This document shows positions 35,143-46,811 of a stretch of DNA of 64,000 bases, in pieces. Below the pieces are notes generated by a model, which ran no database searches, was not told where the DNA came from, and saw only the letters and a program-made list of their open reading frames with translations. Source of the DNA: Gnetum montanum (Eukaryota; Streptophyta; Gnetopsida; Gnetales; Gnetaceae); assembly GCA_015680685.1 (NCBI GenBank), contig MNCI01026966.1:618182-682181 (forward strand), given 5' to 3'. Numbering within the stretch: position 1 is the stretch's first letter; the number at the start of each line of letters is the position of its first letter. The position numbers were made by a program, and so were the translations under genes.

Positions 35143-36033
35143 TGATAAATTGTGTTTTGATGTGCTTCGATATTAGATACGCAATATCGGAGCCTTGATA
35201 TCAGATATGCAATATCGGAGCCTTGATATCAGATACATGATATTAGAGCCTTGATATCAGATACTTAATATCGAATGCCAAGATGTGATGTTAAATATCC
35301 AATATCATGGGGTATATGCCAACCTATAAATATAGTGCTTGGGCACATGGTTTCCATATTAGTTTTTTGCATAGAGTAACAAAGTTCTTATAGTTTAGCT
35401 ATTTTGGAGTTAGAATATTTCTGAGTGCCCATAGTAGGAGTTTGAGTGTGTACGGATCTTTATTCAAGCACTGATATACCTTAGCATAGTAGTGTGATGG
35501 AAATAAAGACAAGCCCTTTTGATAATCATTGTAGGACTGAGAATAGATCAATGTTTTCTTTAATGCATTTAATATTCATGCACTTTACCTTAATGCACTT
35601 TAATTAAGCAATTAATTTTTAGTTGTTAATAAACACAAGCATGACCATTTCAAGCATATGCGTAGCACTTGGTAACCTAGAAATGCTTAACATTTGGTAA
35701 CCTAGCAATGCTATATGCATTCAGGATGTGTCCAGAGAGTGGGAATAGATACTTGTGTTAGGGTAGCTAGGTAGTAGATTAACTAGATATTAAATTACTC
35801 TACCTTTTATTCTTGCTCTAGGTGATTAAAATTATAAAAAATAAAATGATAAAAATCATATACCTCAGTTTCACTTAACCATACACTTATACCTCATGAG
35901 TGGAACTGAGAAGACAACAATCATCGCAATTAGATTTCACTTCCTTGAACTAGTATACTTAGGAACTTAAGGTTTGCGGTGTTTGACTAGATCATGCATG
36001 AATGCTTGTGATTCGTATGGTTGGACATAAGGG
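35143..36033 (+). repeat. LTR of element F
   Basis: Starts TGATAAATTGTG after a GTATGAAGG-type purine stretch. U3 has four tandem copies of a unit like CTTGATATCAGATACGCAAT (about 31 bp, 35165-35280). TATA box TATAAATA at 35325-35332. The downstream half is parallel to D's and E's LTRs (for example GGTTGGACATAAGGGTACC). The expected primer-binding site after it is not recognisable. Confidence 0.7.
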
Positions 36034-36060
36034 TACCCGGCTACTCATTAGAGGCCATGA

Positions 36061-37870
36061 CTATGATGAGCCTTTGCTTACAACTCAAAATATGCTAAAT
36101 ATCATAGAGGCAGTTAGAATTCCAACGAGGCATATGAAAGATAGTTGAATCAAGTAGTTAGATATAAGAAATATCCCGAAGTTTAAAGGGGGATACAACT
36201 CAAATCTACAAAACCATTTGTAAGTCTTTCATGATGCCTATGCCTTACAAAACATGGAAAAAGAAAGGTAGAAATTAAAGCTATTCCCTTGGACACTCAT
36301 CAAAGAAGCTAAAAGTTGGTACTAGTCCTTGGAGCTAAAATCAATCCATAGATGAAGTATGATTCTTGAGCTCTTTCATGGCAAGTATCAGATGTACTCT
36401 ATAGTGTCCAACTTGAGAAAGCATATCTAATATTGGAAACAAGAAATACATGAAACCTTGGACGTAGCCATGGATAGGCACTATTCTCTTTTGCATTGAT
36501 GCCCTGGCCATGGTAATTCTTAAAGGGAGTAGCTCCGCTTAGAAATGAGAAGAACTCTTAGGATCTATGCCCAAGAGAGATTATCAAAAATTAGAGCCCA
36601 TCAGATTCAAAGGCTCATTGAGTAGGTTGTTAAAGAAGAAGGAGAGCTAAGAAAGAGAGAAAGTATAGAGGAGTATAATTGGGATGATTTCATAAAAAAA
36701 GAAGAAGTTTGGTTTGATGACAATGAGGAGGAGGCACCACTTGATGAGGTGGTGCAATGAAAGACCTTATCAATTCAAAAATCTATCTTTGAAATTTCAA
36801 CTAAGGTAGATAAAATGTTGGAATCTTTGGATGAAAATTTTTAAACTGCTTTGAAAATAGTAGAGGCATTTAAAGAGCAAAGTAGTGATCATGATCGCAA
36901 AAGAAAGAAGTAAGCTGAACATGCCTACGAAATGGGTAAGGGCAAAGTTACTGTCGTAGAGGAGGTTGTGGAGTCTAAATTAAATGATGATGGTGGATGT
37001 GACATTTGCTAATATGAACATCCTAAGGGATATTGCCCTATTGTGTCACACTTGAAAGAATTTGGGGTGTATGCTCTAAATCCTAGATTGGCTAGAAGGC
37101 AAACACCCAAAAGGTTGCCTTATCTTGAAGGCAACTCAAGGTAGTTCCACCAATAACAAGCCTATTATCCAAGTGGAGCTCCACCACATTTTTTGAGTAG
37201 TATCATTAATGGCAACACCCACAGTCATGGGGGATGCCACCACCAAGGTAGTAGTACCCTTATAGATAGCCTGGTCCATATGGATAATATGTTTAGCAAC
37301 CCATTTTTCTACATGACTCCTCTAGTAATGCCTTATTGTAGCATCGCTATTACCATCCTAAGTACTATAGAGCTTAATTTTCATCTCCAGGAAGGGAATT
37401 CCCATATCCTTATCACCCTCCTCATCCTTCTACACATGTCCCTTTATCTTCAACTCGATTACCACCTACTCCATCAATGTTGGATGAGATTCCAACATAG
37501 CCACAACAACGAAATGCTACCAGGGTTGTTAACTTACAACTGACTCCTTAGCTGAGTGGTTCAAAAAATAAATCTCAAAAATAACCATTCTTCTGAACTG
37601 ATAGTCCTACAAAGCTCTCATAGACTCATGCAACTAATCACCCTGCTTCTTCCTCATCCTTTACATCCACTCTGTTTGAGTCCCCTTCAAACCAAACACC
37701 TCCCAAGGTGCATACCATCATGCTAATCAATGCAGTATCTAATTGGATAAAGGTTGGTCACTTTTATAGGAAAATATTTGATCCTAGAAGTTCCCTCATC
37801 TACCTACAAATCACTGAGAATGAGTCATGGAAGGCTCTTCTTGATTCAGGTTTTGGTGTTATAGCATCTA
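36061..37870 (+). pseudogene. gag: Element F gag and start of protease, decayed
   Basis: Athila-type gag parallel to E 61080-62330. Blocks: a coiled segment, zinc knuckle CDIC-YEHPKGYCPIVSHL near 36996-37050 (one stop inside), then a P/H-rich tail. At 37840-37850 the text ALLDSGFGVIASKNV is a protease active site with DSG retained, cut off by the end of C's LTR at 37881. Numerous stops. Confidence 0.7.
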
Positions 37871-37880
37871 AAAATGTCGA

Positions 37881-39455
37881 TGGCTAAAACACCAAGGGGC
37901 AGGCACACAGTCCTAACCCCATGTCCACATGAGGGCCTTCTGGAGGTTGAGACGAGGTGCCTTGAATGGTCTTGTTCATTGAATGGGAACTAATGGAATG
38001 TGCACGGGAAATGATGCTAAGTGTTCGCATGGTATCAACAGTATTAATGGGGGTGAGTGTAGTCAAGGGTTTTAGTGCAAAACGGAGGTGCCAACATGCT
38101 GGGATCGTTGCCCAAGCATGGTTATTTGCTAAAATGATAGAAAATTCAAGTAAAATGTTGAACGATGTAAGTAAAAATGCCAAGAATGCAAAGAAAGAAT
38201 GAGAGAGAATGGAACACCACCCCAAATGGGGTTGAGCATAGTTAACTCTAGAAGGGGTGAGAAGGTACATAGTGTACAACAAGTGTAGTGGAAAACATAG
38301 TCATAGTCTTGGGGGTGTTTGGCCATGAAGACTAACATTCTGCTATGGTGTCTCTACCTACTAGGTTGGTTGCTATAGTGTACAGTGGGCTATAGTGGTG
38401 CACTATAGTGAGTTACAGTGGTTCATGACTTTGCCTCTCTCTAGTTTGTTGGAATGTCTTTCTTGGTAATCCAAATGTGCCAATGCTTCAAATTTTTTCC
38501 AACCCCAAAAATGTTGAGAGTGGGGGTATTTATAGGGCTAGGTTTAGCATGAAACATGAAGAGACTACCACATAGTAGAGGGAAAGTTGCGACTACGCTG
38601 TCCCAACTATGCTCTCTACTAAGGGTAGCAATGTTATGCTCTGCTCTACTCTATCAGACTCTACGAGATTACAAAACTATGACTACGTTACTGACTACAT
38701 GTTTGTGTGGTAAGAGGACCATAATGTACCTAAAAAAATGCAACTTTGGAGACTATGCTCTAGGACTACGCTCTCCACTATCTTGTGTGGGGTCGAGCAT
38801 AATTACAATTTGGGGTCAAAAGAGGATACAACAAAAATACATTCTACTAACTATGCTTGTTGGAGGTGTGTTGAAGCTAAGTTGAATGCTGGTGCTATGT
38901 TGCAGAGGCCTTTGGAGGCTATTCTAGTTGATTATGCTCAACTACACTTTGGACTAGGGACAAGCATAGTCCAACACTTCGAAAAGTTTTTGCAAAACAT
39001 TCCTATGTGCTAACTATGCTCTCCACGGGAGGCTAACTATTGGGGTCAAGCATAGTCTTAGCACTTAGAGAAAAATTTGCAGTATTTGGCTTAACCCTTA
39101 GAAAAATTTGTAAAACTAGCCTTTGTATCAACTACACTCTACATGAGGCTAACTACACTTTATGGCAGTGGAGAGTGTAGTCCCAATAGTTAGGAAAAAT
39201 CTGCAGAAAATTATCTTCATGTCGACTATGCTTAACTATGCTCTAGGGTAGTGGAGAGTGTAGTCTCAACACTTAGAAAATTTTTACAAAAAAATTGGTT
39301 TTGAGCTAACTACGCTCTCCACTGGGCTAATTATGCTCTAGGATAGTGGAGAGTGTAGTCCCAGCACTTAGAAAAATTTGTAGAAAGTGGCCTTGTACTG
39401 ACACTAAGACAAATTTGTAATCAAGATGCTGTAGTCCAAATTTGATGGTGTTTCA
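37881..39455 (-). repeat. Element C 3' LTR
   Basis: On the minus strand it begins TGAAACACCATCAAATTTGG at 39455 and ends in CA at 37881. TATA box TATAAATA on the minus strand at 38534-38527. Contains repeated words like GACTACGCTCTCCACT and GTGGAGAGTGTAGTC (for example 38764, 39007, 39160, 39250, 39307, 39345). The low-coordinate end is inferred from the CA and from the break with element F protease. Confidence 0.75.
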
Positions 39456-39514
39456 TTGTTGATGTCTGGAGGAGTGGCTTGAGAGACGTCAACAAAGAAT
39501 GACAAAACACCATA
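39444..39514 (-). repeat. Inverted repeat at polypurine tract/LTR start of C
   Basis: 39444-39467 (TGATGGTGTTTCATTGTTGA...) pairs with 39484-39514 (AGACGTCAACAAAGAATGAC...). The arm that should carry the polypurine tract has lost its AAGAGGGGCC part, the other arm is intact. Same arrangement as in A and B. Confidence 0.75.
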
Positions 39515-40389
39515 GCAAGCTTGGCACCAACATCGTTCTTCAATACCTAATCAGATGTTGTTGCATCGTGCTTAAGAGTGCTATGGATAGTGATATGTTA
39601 GGAGTAAAAGGTGTAGGTAATGTGCTCAGGATAAAAGGGGAGATGAGATGCAAATAGGATGTTATACATGGAAACAAAACAGCTGACAATGACCATGGTA
39701 CTAGAGTGGCTTGCCTTTGAAAATGTTAACCTCTCATTGGAGTGCTCATGAGAGAGTTAGGGTGGATTTAGGGCTTGATTGGTTGCAAAATTGTAGTGCT
39801 TTTAGATTGATTAGGGATGTGATTTTTTTTATTTTTTCTTTTTTTCTTTTACTTTTTGATTGTGGGGCAAACTTTCTTTGAATTTTGCACATTGCTAATT
39901 ACAAGGTGCTTTTCATTAGGTGGCTTGCATGCCACCAAATGGGCTTTACTTTGATGCTTGCGAAATCGTATCATGTCTGTAGGATAGGTGTTTCCTCCTT
40001 AGGATGACTTGTGTTACATCCACTTGGGCTTTGACTAGCCAATAGAGGCTTCCCATGGGACAACTTACGTTATGTCTACCTTGGGTTCTATGGTTTGTGA
40101 TGCGATATGCTAAGAAGGTGTCATGTGGTCACAGCTCTTAAGCATCAAGGGATTGCAATCTTGGCTATGTAGGGAATGAGAGTATTGGAATGCAGGAGTA
40201 GATGTGGGTAGGCTATAATAGGACAAGAAGGAATGTGCACTCTTGAGAGGCTCAGCTAGTCTAGCTATGCACATCTGAGTGCTATGGTGACTTGCTGCTA
40301 TGATGAGATGTGTCTCTACATGATGACCTGGGGCTCATCCTACAAACACAACTTAGAGAAGACAAGGAAAACATATAACACATAATATA

Positions 40390-40960
40390 AATAAAATGCT
40401 AGGGAATGATGATGATGCAAATTCTCCAAAAGTTGAACTAGTTGTAAGTGTTCTAAAAGATAGTAAAATGCCAAGGGGAAAAAATGCTACAAATGCTCCA
40501 AAGGCTGTGCTCGTGACAAGAGCTCAAAAAATCAGCAAAATGATAAGGGGTCATGATGTTGTAAGTGCTCTAAAGGTTTCATTGATAACTAGTGCTCAAA
40601 GGAATAACAAAATCATGAGGGGGCCAAAATGCTACAAATGCTTCAAAGGTCGCACTAGTGACCAGAGCTCAAAAAATTAGCAAAATGGTGGGAGGCCATG
40701 GTGTTGCAAGTTCTCCAAGGTGGCATTGATGGAAATAGCTCAAAAAAACTAGCAAAATGCCTAGGGGTGATGATGCTGCAAGTGCTTGTAAGGGTACACC
40801 CATGTTAAGTGCTCAAAAGAATAACAAAATGGCAGGGGGCCATAATGCTACGAGTGCTTCAAAGAATGCATGAGATAAAAAAACTAGCAAAATGGTAGGG
40901 GGCCATGATGCTGCCAGTGCTCCAAGGCCACATCGGTGGCAAGAGCTCTATTTTGGGACT
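40390..40960. repeat. Long-unit tandem repeat in 3' untranslated region of C
   Basis: About nine degenerate units of roughly 60 bp built around AGCAAAATG..AGGGG.CATGATGCT.CAAGTGCTC. No equivalent seen in A or B. Apparent ORF at 40396-40680 is the repeat read in frame. A poly-G run with an N (40995-41007) follows. Confidence 0.8.
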
Positions 40961-40994
40961 ATAGTATCCCCACTCGCATGATGTAGAAAAGAGT

Positions 40995-41007
40995 GGGGGG
41001 GGGGGGN
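40995..41007 (+). repeat. Poly-G run next to an N
   Basis: Twelve G then an unresolved base. Suggests a sequencing or assembly problem in a homopolymer. Confidence 0.85.
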
Positions 41008-41069
41008 TAGGAGTGGGGATTTAGAGTTATTCTCGCTCGCTCACTTGCAAAATTATGCATGGTTAACTA

Positions 41070-41590
41070 TGAACCTAGTTTAAGATCTTGTTAGAGAATG
41101 GCTTTACTAGTTTAAGGTCCCAACTGACCGTGAACCCAATTTAAGGTCCTAGCAGACTGTGACATGCTAGTTTATAGTCCTTTTGAAATATTGTGTGCTA
41201 GTTTAGCATCATGGTGGACAAGTTGTGGTAGTTTAATGTCATAGTGGATGTGTTGTGCTAGTTTAGCAATGTAGTGGATAGATAGTATGGTTGTGCTAGT
41301 TTAATGTCATAGCAAACGAATGCTATGCTAGTTTAACCTCATAGTGAATGAGCTATTATGCTAGTTTGACATCATGACCCAAGGATGAGCTCTGTGAGTT
41401 TAGCATTGTAGTGGACGAATAGTATGCATATGCATATCTTTGTGCTAGTTTAACATCATAGTAGATGTACTATGCCAATTTATCATCATAGTGGACATAT
41501 GTTATGATGCCAGTTTAGCATCATAGTGGAAATATGTTGTGATGCCAAGTTAGCATCATAGCGGATGAATGCTTACCTTGTTGGATTGAT
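41070..41590 (-). repeat. Short tandem array 3 of element C
   Basis: Units of 25-35 bp such as GTGCTAGTTTAGCATCATGG on the + strand. Read on the minus strand these give ATGATGCTAAACTAGCAC, the same core and orientation relative to pol as array 3 of A and B. Confidence 0.88.
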
Positions 41591-41605
41591 GTGTAGCATT
41601 GCACA

Positions 41606-42256
41606 CTAGGCATAATATGACTTTAGGTACGAATGGTTCATTGGATTGGCAAACTCATTTCCATCATGGTCAGCAAGCTTGAATGCTCCATTGTCATAGG
41701 CCTTTGTGACTAAAAAAGGCCCTTTCTAGTTGGCTAAGCATTTATCTATAGGTTTGTGAATGGCCTTAAGGACTAGGTATCCTTTCTTGATTGGGCACTG
41801 ACGTTGGTTGTGACTATGCTTTTGCCATTGCTTTTCTTGGTAGCATTCAATGTGATCAAGTGTCTACATGTGCTCCTCCTCTATTGAGTCAAGGTTTATG
41901 GTTCTCAACTCATTTTTCTAAGCTTCATCGATGAAGTTTGAGAGAATTACCTAGAGCAATGAAACTTGCAATTTGAGTGATAAAATGGCTTTAGATCCAT
42001 AAACAAGGCTATAAGGCATCATACCTATCACTATTCGGTGTGTTGTGCGGTAGGCCTAGTAGACTAGTTGCTTATGCCATTGTCATTTGCTATTTCTTAG
42101 CATCTTCTTTAGAAGGTTGACGATGACTTTGTTAGTGGCCTCCACTTGGCCATTTTCCTAAGGGTAGTATGGCAACGAGAAGAAATGTTTAATGCCAAAG
42201 TGCTCACAAAAGGTTTTAGTTTCAGCACTGCTAAATTGCAGCCCATTGTCTATTAC
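41606..42256 (-). pseudogene. Element C integrase, C-terminal part
   Basis: Minus-strand coding homologous to the end of A and B integrase, ending SYLKSYYA at the stop 41608-41606. The block from 42256 includes DNGLQFSSAETKTF and HFFSLPYYP. The reading frame is interrupted at 42257 by element D, exactly at the MTI-V/L-IDNG motif. The rest is at 50572 onwards. Stops present. Confidence 0.88.
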
Positions 42257-43094
42257 TGATGAATCGTGATTCATCAGGCTATGATATCGGATCCATGATA
42301 TTGGGTATGCGATATTGCAGCCCAATAACAATATCAGATACATGATATCGTGACTCCTGCATGAGCCTATAAATACACATGTAGGTGCATGAGAGGGGTA
42401 AGTCTTTAAGTTTTAGAAATAGTTAGTTTTAGAAGTTAGATTATTTCTTTTTCTCTCTCAACCTTTTCTCCCAGTGCATTCCTACAGTGTCATGATTGTA
42501 ATTATATGACATCCTTTATTTGAGTGTGATGTACTTGGGCACGAACATGACCAGAAATAAAGATTGAGATTACTTCATCATTGCAACATTCACTTAGTTT
42601 AATTACTTAATTTTGATTATTATTAGATGTGGAGTGAGTACGACTTAATCATGAGCATCTATGTGTGACTACTTAGTATCTCAGTAGCATACTCGGGCCA
42701 TGTGCTTGGTAATCCTAGTGGTAGTCATGCATGAGGCCTAAGATGTGTATAGATGATTAAGGAATGGATTCTCATTGCACTTAGGCTAGCTTAGATTCTC
42801 TCTCCCTATTTCCTCTTAGTATAGCTCTCTCCCTCTCTTTTCTTCTAGCTTAAATAAAGATTATTTTCCAATGTCTCTAGGAGTAGCATAAGTTTAGGAA
42901 CACATCATACACCTCACTTTAGACTAAACCATATGTGACAAAGTAATTACTATTCCATGTGGGAAGACAGTGAACTGCGATCAATGAGTAACCATCTAGA
43001 TATCAAAACTAGCCCATTTGCAGAGTTTGACTGGATCGTGCGTGAAACGCTCGTATTCGTATGGTTGAGTGTAGGGGTACCTCACCACTCATCA
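42257..43094 (+). repeat. Element D 5' LTR
   Basis: TGATGAATCG...CTCATCA. U3 contains ATGATATCGGATCC, GGTATGCGATATTGC and ACATGATATCGTGAC. TATA box TATAAATA at 42368-42375. Confidence 0.93.
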
Positions 43095-43095
43095 T

Positions 43096-43113
43096 TGGCA
43101 TCATTGCCAGGGA
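43096..43113 (+). promoter_or_regulatory. Primer-binding site of element D
   Basis: TGGCATCATTGCCAGGGA, one base after the LTR. It reads as the Athila-type TGGCGCCGTTGCCGGGGA with its CpG sites turned to CpA, typical of methylation decay. E has TGGTGTCATTGTTGGGGA at 60099. Confidence 0.8.
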
Positions 43114-43199
43114 TGGTGCTAGTTATTTAGATTAGTTAGATCATACAAGATTACTGTAACAAAGTATTCATGATACATCTTTTAAAAAAATAATTAATT

Positions 43200-44770
43200 T
43201 TGATTAAGTTACACAAAAATTCACACACAATGTCTCTCTCACAAGACTATGATAATGCAACAACTAGTAAGGCAATTCATTGGAGAACCAACGAACTATA
43301 TGATGATGAAGATGAAGTTTGGAGTACTCAATCTGATGTAGGGGTTTTGTATGAACATAAACAAAGACAACATCATCCCAACTCATGAATGCATAACCTA
43401 CCTAGTGATGATGAACCCCTACTAGCCACTATAAGCCTAACTAAAATACAAGAGGTTGTTTAAATATCCTATAGGCATCACAAGGAAAGTTGTCTACCTA
43501 GGCTTGATTTAAAAAACTTTTCCAAGTTTTCAGGAGGTTATGATTTAGATCTAAAACATCATCTACAAGCCTTCCATGATGCCTGTGCATGGAACAACAT
43601 TGATAATGAATGGAAAAAACTTAAGCTCTTTCCTATAACACTCATTGGCCATGCAAAAGTATGGTACAGGTCCTTAAAACCAAAATCAATATGATGTTGG
43701 CCAACAATGGTAGAGCTCTTTAACGAAAGATATCAAACCTATGCGAGAGTGTCAGCCTTGAGGAGACAAATCCAAGAATGGAAACAAGTGCAACATGAAC
43801 CCTTGGATATGGCCTTAGAAAGATATTATGCATTGTTAAACAACTGCCCANGAAATCAACTCACCTCAAGGAGGTGGAACCATATTTTCCAACACTACAA
43901 TCATTGGATGAAGTTGAGGCAAAGATCAAGAAGATGATGGAATGGATGCATAAAAAATGTGGAGAATATGCCAACATTACTGGAGGTAGAGTTATGACAA
44001 ACCAAGAAGTAGGGAAAAATACCCTTAGACAATCAGAAAGAAGGGTTGAAAAAAATAAGAGCTCAACTGCCAATCATATGTATCAATGCAACATTTTCCT
44101 GTACGATCATCCCAAGGGCCAATGTCCAATATTAACACATTTATAGGAGCATTGGGAAAGAGTGTTACATCCAAAGATCATATAGAGATATTGTGTTCAA
44201 TCACAATGGCAACAATCGTAGTCGTGGGGGAGGCCACCCCCAAACTAGTTACACCCTTCATACCATCCGAACCTAAGTGCTTATCAAGTTCAACATCTTG
44301 TTTCCCCAACTGGGTCAACATCCTCTATCTCACCACACTATTGTTATTCTTCTCAATACTATCAACATGTATCCTCACCAATAGGACCACCACCTTGGGT
44401 ACCTTACACTTCTCCTTAATTTCAAAATTCTCATCCTTCACCTCCTTCTACATTGCCACCAAGTTTTCGAGAGGGGTTTGCACCATAGCAGCAACCCATG
44501 AATATTACTTGTGCTTCTGCAACAATAGTAGTGGGGAATCTCCTCAACATCAAAGAAGCCCCTTCTTTAGGCATGATCATAAGAGGGGACAACACAATTT
44601 TGAGCCCACTATATCCTCCAACTGCACAAGTCCAACACTATGGTGCATCTTCCTCTTCAAACCCAATGCCTCATGTTTCCTTAGTAGGGCCACCACTCAA
44701 TACTCCAACAACTATGGGGCCCAATGAATATAGCCACATGGGGAGACATGTTGATCCTTGGATATAATAT
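43200..44770 (+). pseudogene. gag: Element D gag, decayed
   Basis: Capsid region: FSKFSGGYDLDLKHHLQAFH, AKVWYRSLKPKSI, MVELFNERYQTYARVSALRR, EPLDMALERYY, matching the retrotransposon gag family. An N at 43851 and a frame change follow. MEPYFPTLQSLDEVEAKIKK continues, then a zinc knuckle remnant CNIFLYDHPKGQCP (44089-44130; second Cys lost). The P/S/T-rich tail runs in another frame to about 44770. Homologous to F and E gag. Confidence 0.78.
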
Positions 44771-46185
44771 TACAATAAAAAATACCATAGTGGGTCAACT
44801 CCTTATAAATTAACCACATCTTATAACTTGCCCCACTATGTCAACTCTAATCAAGTGTGTGAACCCCAATAGCACAAGTATGATCGGGTCCCAATATTTC
44901 CAACATGCAAGGATCCCAACCTTCCATTTATTAATTCTAGCCATGCTCAACTATTTAGTTATGGGGAATATCCCCCATTCTAATAACAAGCAAGTTTAAT
45001 GAATATTTTTTTTCATTTTCTTTAATTTTGAAATTTTTTTTTTCAGTTTTTCACTTTTCAACTTATTTTTTGATCTTTTTGTCTTTTTACCTTGTTATGA
45101 GTAATCTCATCTAGGAATAAAACACTCATGTGAACCGATGGTTGAGGTGTTGTTTTATGCTATTAGGTCTCAGGTGACTCATTATGTGAACAGTGAGCCC
45201 ACAACATCCATCCACCCATTCTATTAATAAGAGGTTCTACCCTAGGTACAATGATATTCCTAATCATTAAAACTTGAAGTAACCTTGTGTTATTATGCCC
45301 AGAGTGAAGAATGATGGACCAAGAAGGAATGGCCAGGGTGTGACATCAAGGGGACTTTTAGGATTGTCTTTGGTGGCATCTGTAGGAGTTATTGTGCAGC
45401 ATTGGTTATACTAAGATCCTTGTAGATCTAACAAAAAATGGGAGTAAGAGTAATTAAAAGGCACTCCAAAAGAAAAAATGAGTGCCACAATGCAAAATCA
45501 CCCCTCCCTTGAACGAAATGCCAAGTGATCATACACCTTACTATCATGGTGCTCTATGGTTGTCCATCATTGGATGAAGCAATGCGATGTCATTGATCAG
45601 AGGAATGAAATTGGTCTTGATTTTGGAGTGACGAGAAAATGACATACTAATCATGCCATAGACGTAGGATTCATTGTGCCTTGAGTTAGTTACCTCATGT
45701 CCCAATCTCTGCAATCCCTTCTACCATTTGCCTCACCTTGTTGTTCATGTAATTGTGACTTGTGACTCAGGTAGCAGGGGATTCATATCTTATCGTGGTG
45801 ATATCTACATGTGTGTGTTTTGTGAGATCAATGTGGATTACATTTAACCCTTCTAGTACCTACAGACATTTTAATGTGTGGTTACACAAGAGCACTATAG
45901 GTTGAAACTTGCTTTGGGGAGGACCCACTTGTGTAACCCTCGTAATTTGCACTCGTAACACATCTCCCACTCATCACCTTATATCCTCTAAGTATTACCA
46001 ATGTTCTTCTTTCCATTATCATCCTTCTGGTTCAAACATTCCTATGAACTAACGCATGTCCTTTTTCCTCCTACTCTTCATGATTTTCATTGATAGATTT
46101 TAACCCATTATACTCTTTGTGCCTTTAGGGCTAGTTTTTATTACCCTGGACCCCTTTACATTGATGTACACATCCTCAATTTATA
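44771..46185 (+). other. Non-coding interior of element D
   Basis: No pol found in any frame. 45160-46100 is similar to 33560-34510 of F, so this is a shared feature of the subfamily rather than a random deletion scar. AT-rich block at 45005-45080. Confidence 0.55.
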
Positions 46186-46194
46186 CCTTAGAGT

Positions 46195-46330
46195 TTCAAA
46201 AAATTTGTAAATTTTTCAAGTGCCCTATTTTCGATAGAACCCAATATCGGGTTTGATGTGATATCGGGTCCCTACTAGCAGGTATGCGATATCGCGTCCT
46301 TAAAATCTATATATATGGATCCCCTACGCA
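46195..46330 (+). promoter_or_regulatory. Putative internal promoter of element D accessory gene
   Basis: AACCCAATATCGGGTTTGAT, GTGATATCGGGTCCC and GGTATGCGATATCGCG, close to words in D's LTR U3, lie before a TATA-like CTATATATATGG at about 46308-46319. The accessory gene begins some 500 bp on. LTR-like promoter words without an LTR at this place suggest a dedicated promoter. Confidence 0.55.
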
Positions 46331-46811
46331 CGTCCAGATCATTAGCAACTATTCAAGCAAGGGAAGTTTTTCAAATTTTCTTCTACAACTTGTGATTGTG
46401 CATCTCTTGTTTCGATAACCATAACTCGCTGACTAGCACTCCAATTTTCATTCCATCTAAACCTACTTGAACCTAGAGTATTTAGCTTAGTTGTGGGGGA
46501 GGGGTACACACTGAATTGTGTATAAATTTTTTAAAATTTTTCATCACCCAAAGGACACTATCAAGGGTAATTAGTTATAAAAAATAATAAACATGTGCCA
46601 AAAATAATTTCATCTCGTTATCTATACCAGCAAATTAAACTCTAAAGCCACATAAGCAAAATGGACCAAATATTAAAACCTTTTGGGAACATTTCCATAA
46701 AAATTTCTAACTTTAAAATCACATGGAATTAGAAAAAATTCATTAAGGTAGGAAGTAAGGTATAACTTAACTTTGGTAAGCAACCTTACTAATGATTGGA
46801 CTCGTGTGATT

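Larger units (their letters stand above)
33546..37880 (+). mobile_element. Element F, Athila-like fragment: 3' internal part, LTR, gag
   Basis: Old sequence into which A and C appear to have inserted. 33560-34510 resembles 45160-46100 of element D, and 35040-35142 resembles the end of D's internal part including its polypurine region. An LTR follows (35143 to about 36033), then gag directly. Left continuation would lie left of A (outside the window); right continuation beyond C. The order internal-LTR-gag suggests two tandem copies sharing one LTR. Confidence 0.6.
37881..42256 (-). mobile_element. Element C (Tat-like, minus strand), 3' part
   Basis: Third Tat-lineage element, opposite to A and B. 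In this part: 3' LTR, 3' untranslated region with a long-unit repeat, array 3, and the C-terminal half of integrase. It continues at 50572 after element D. Gene order, antisense gene and arrays mirror A and B. Confidence 0.88.

Noticed and set aside
40396-40680. 94-residue ORF in C's 3' untranslated region
   Set aside because: Low-complexity translation of the 60-bp tandem repeat.
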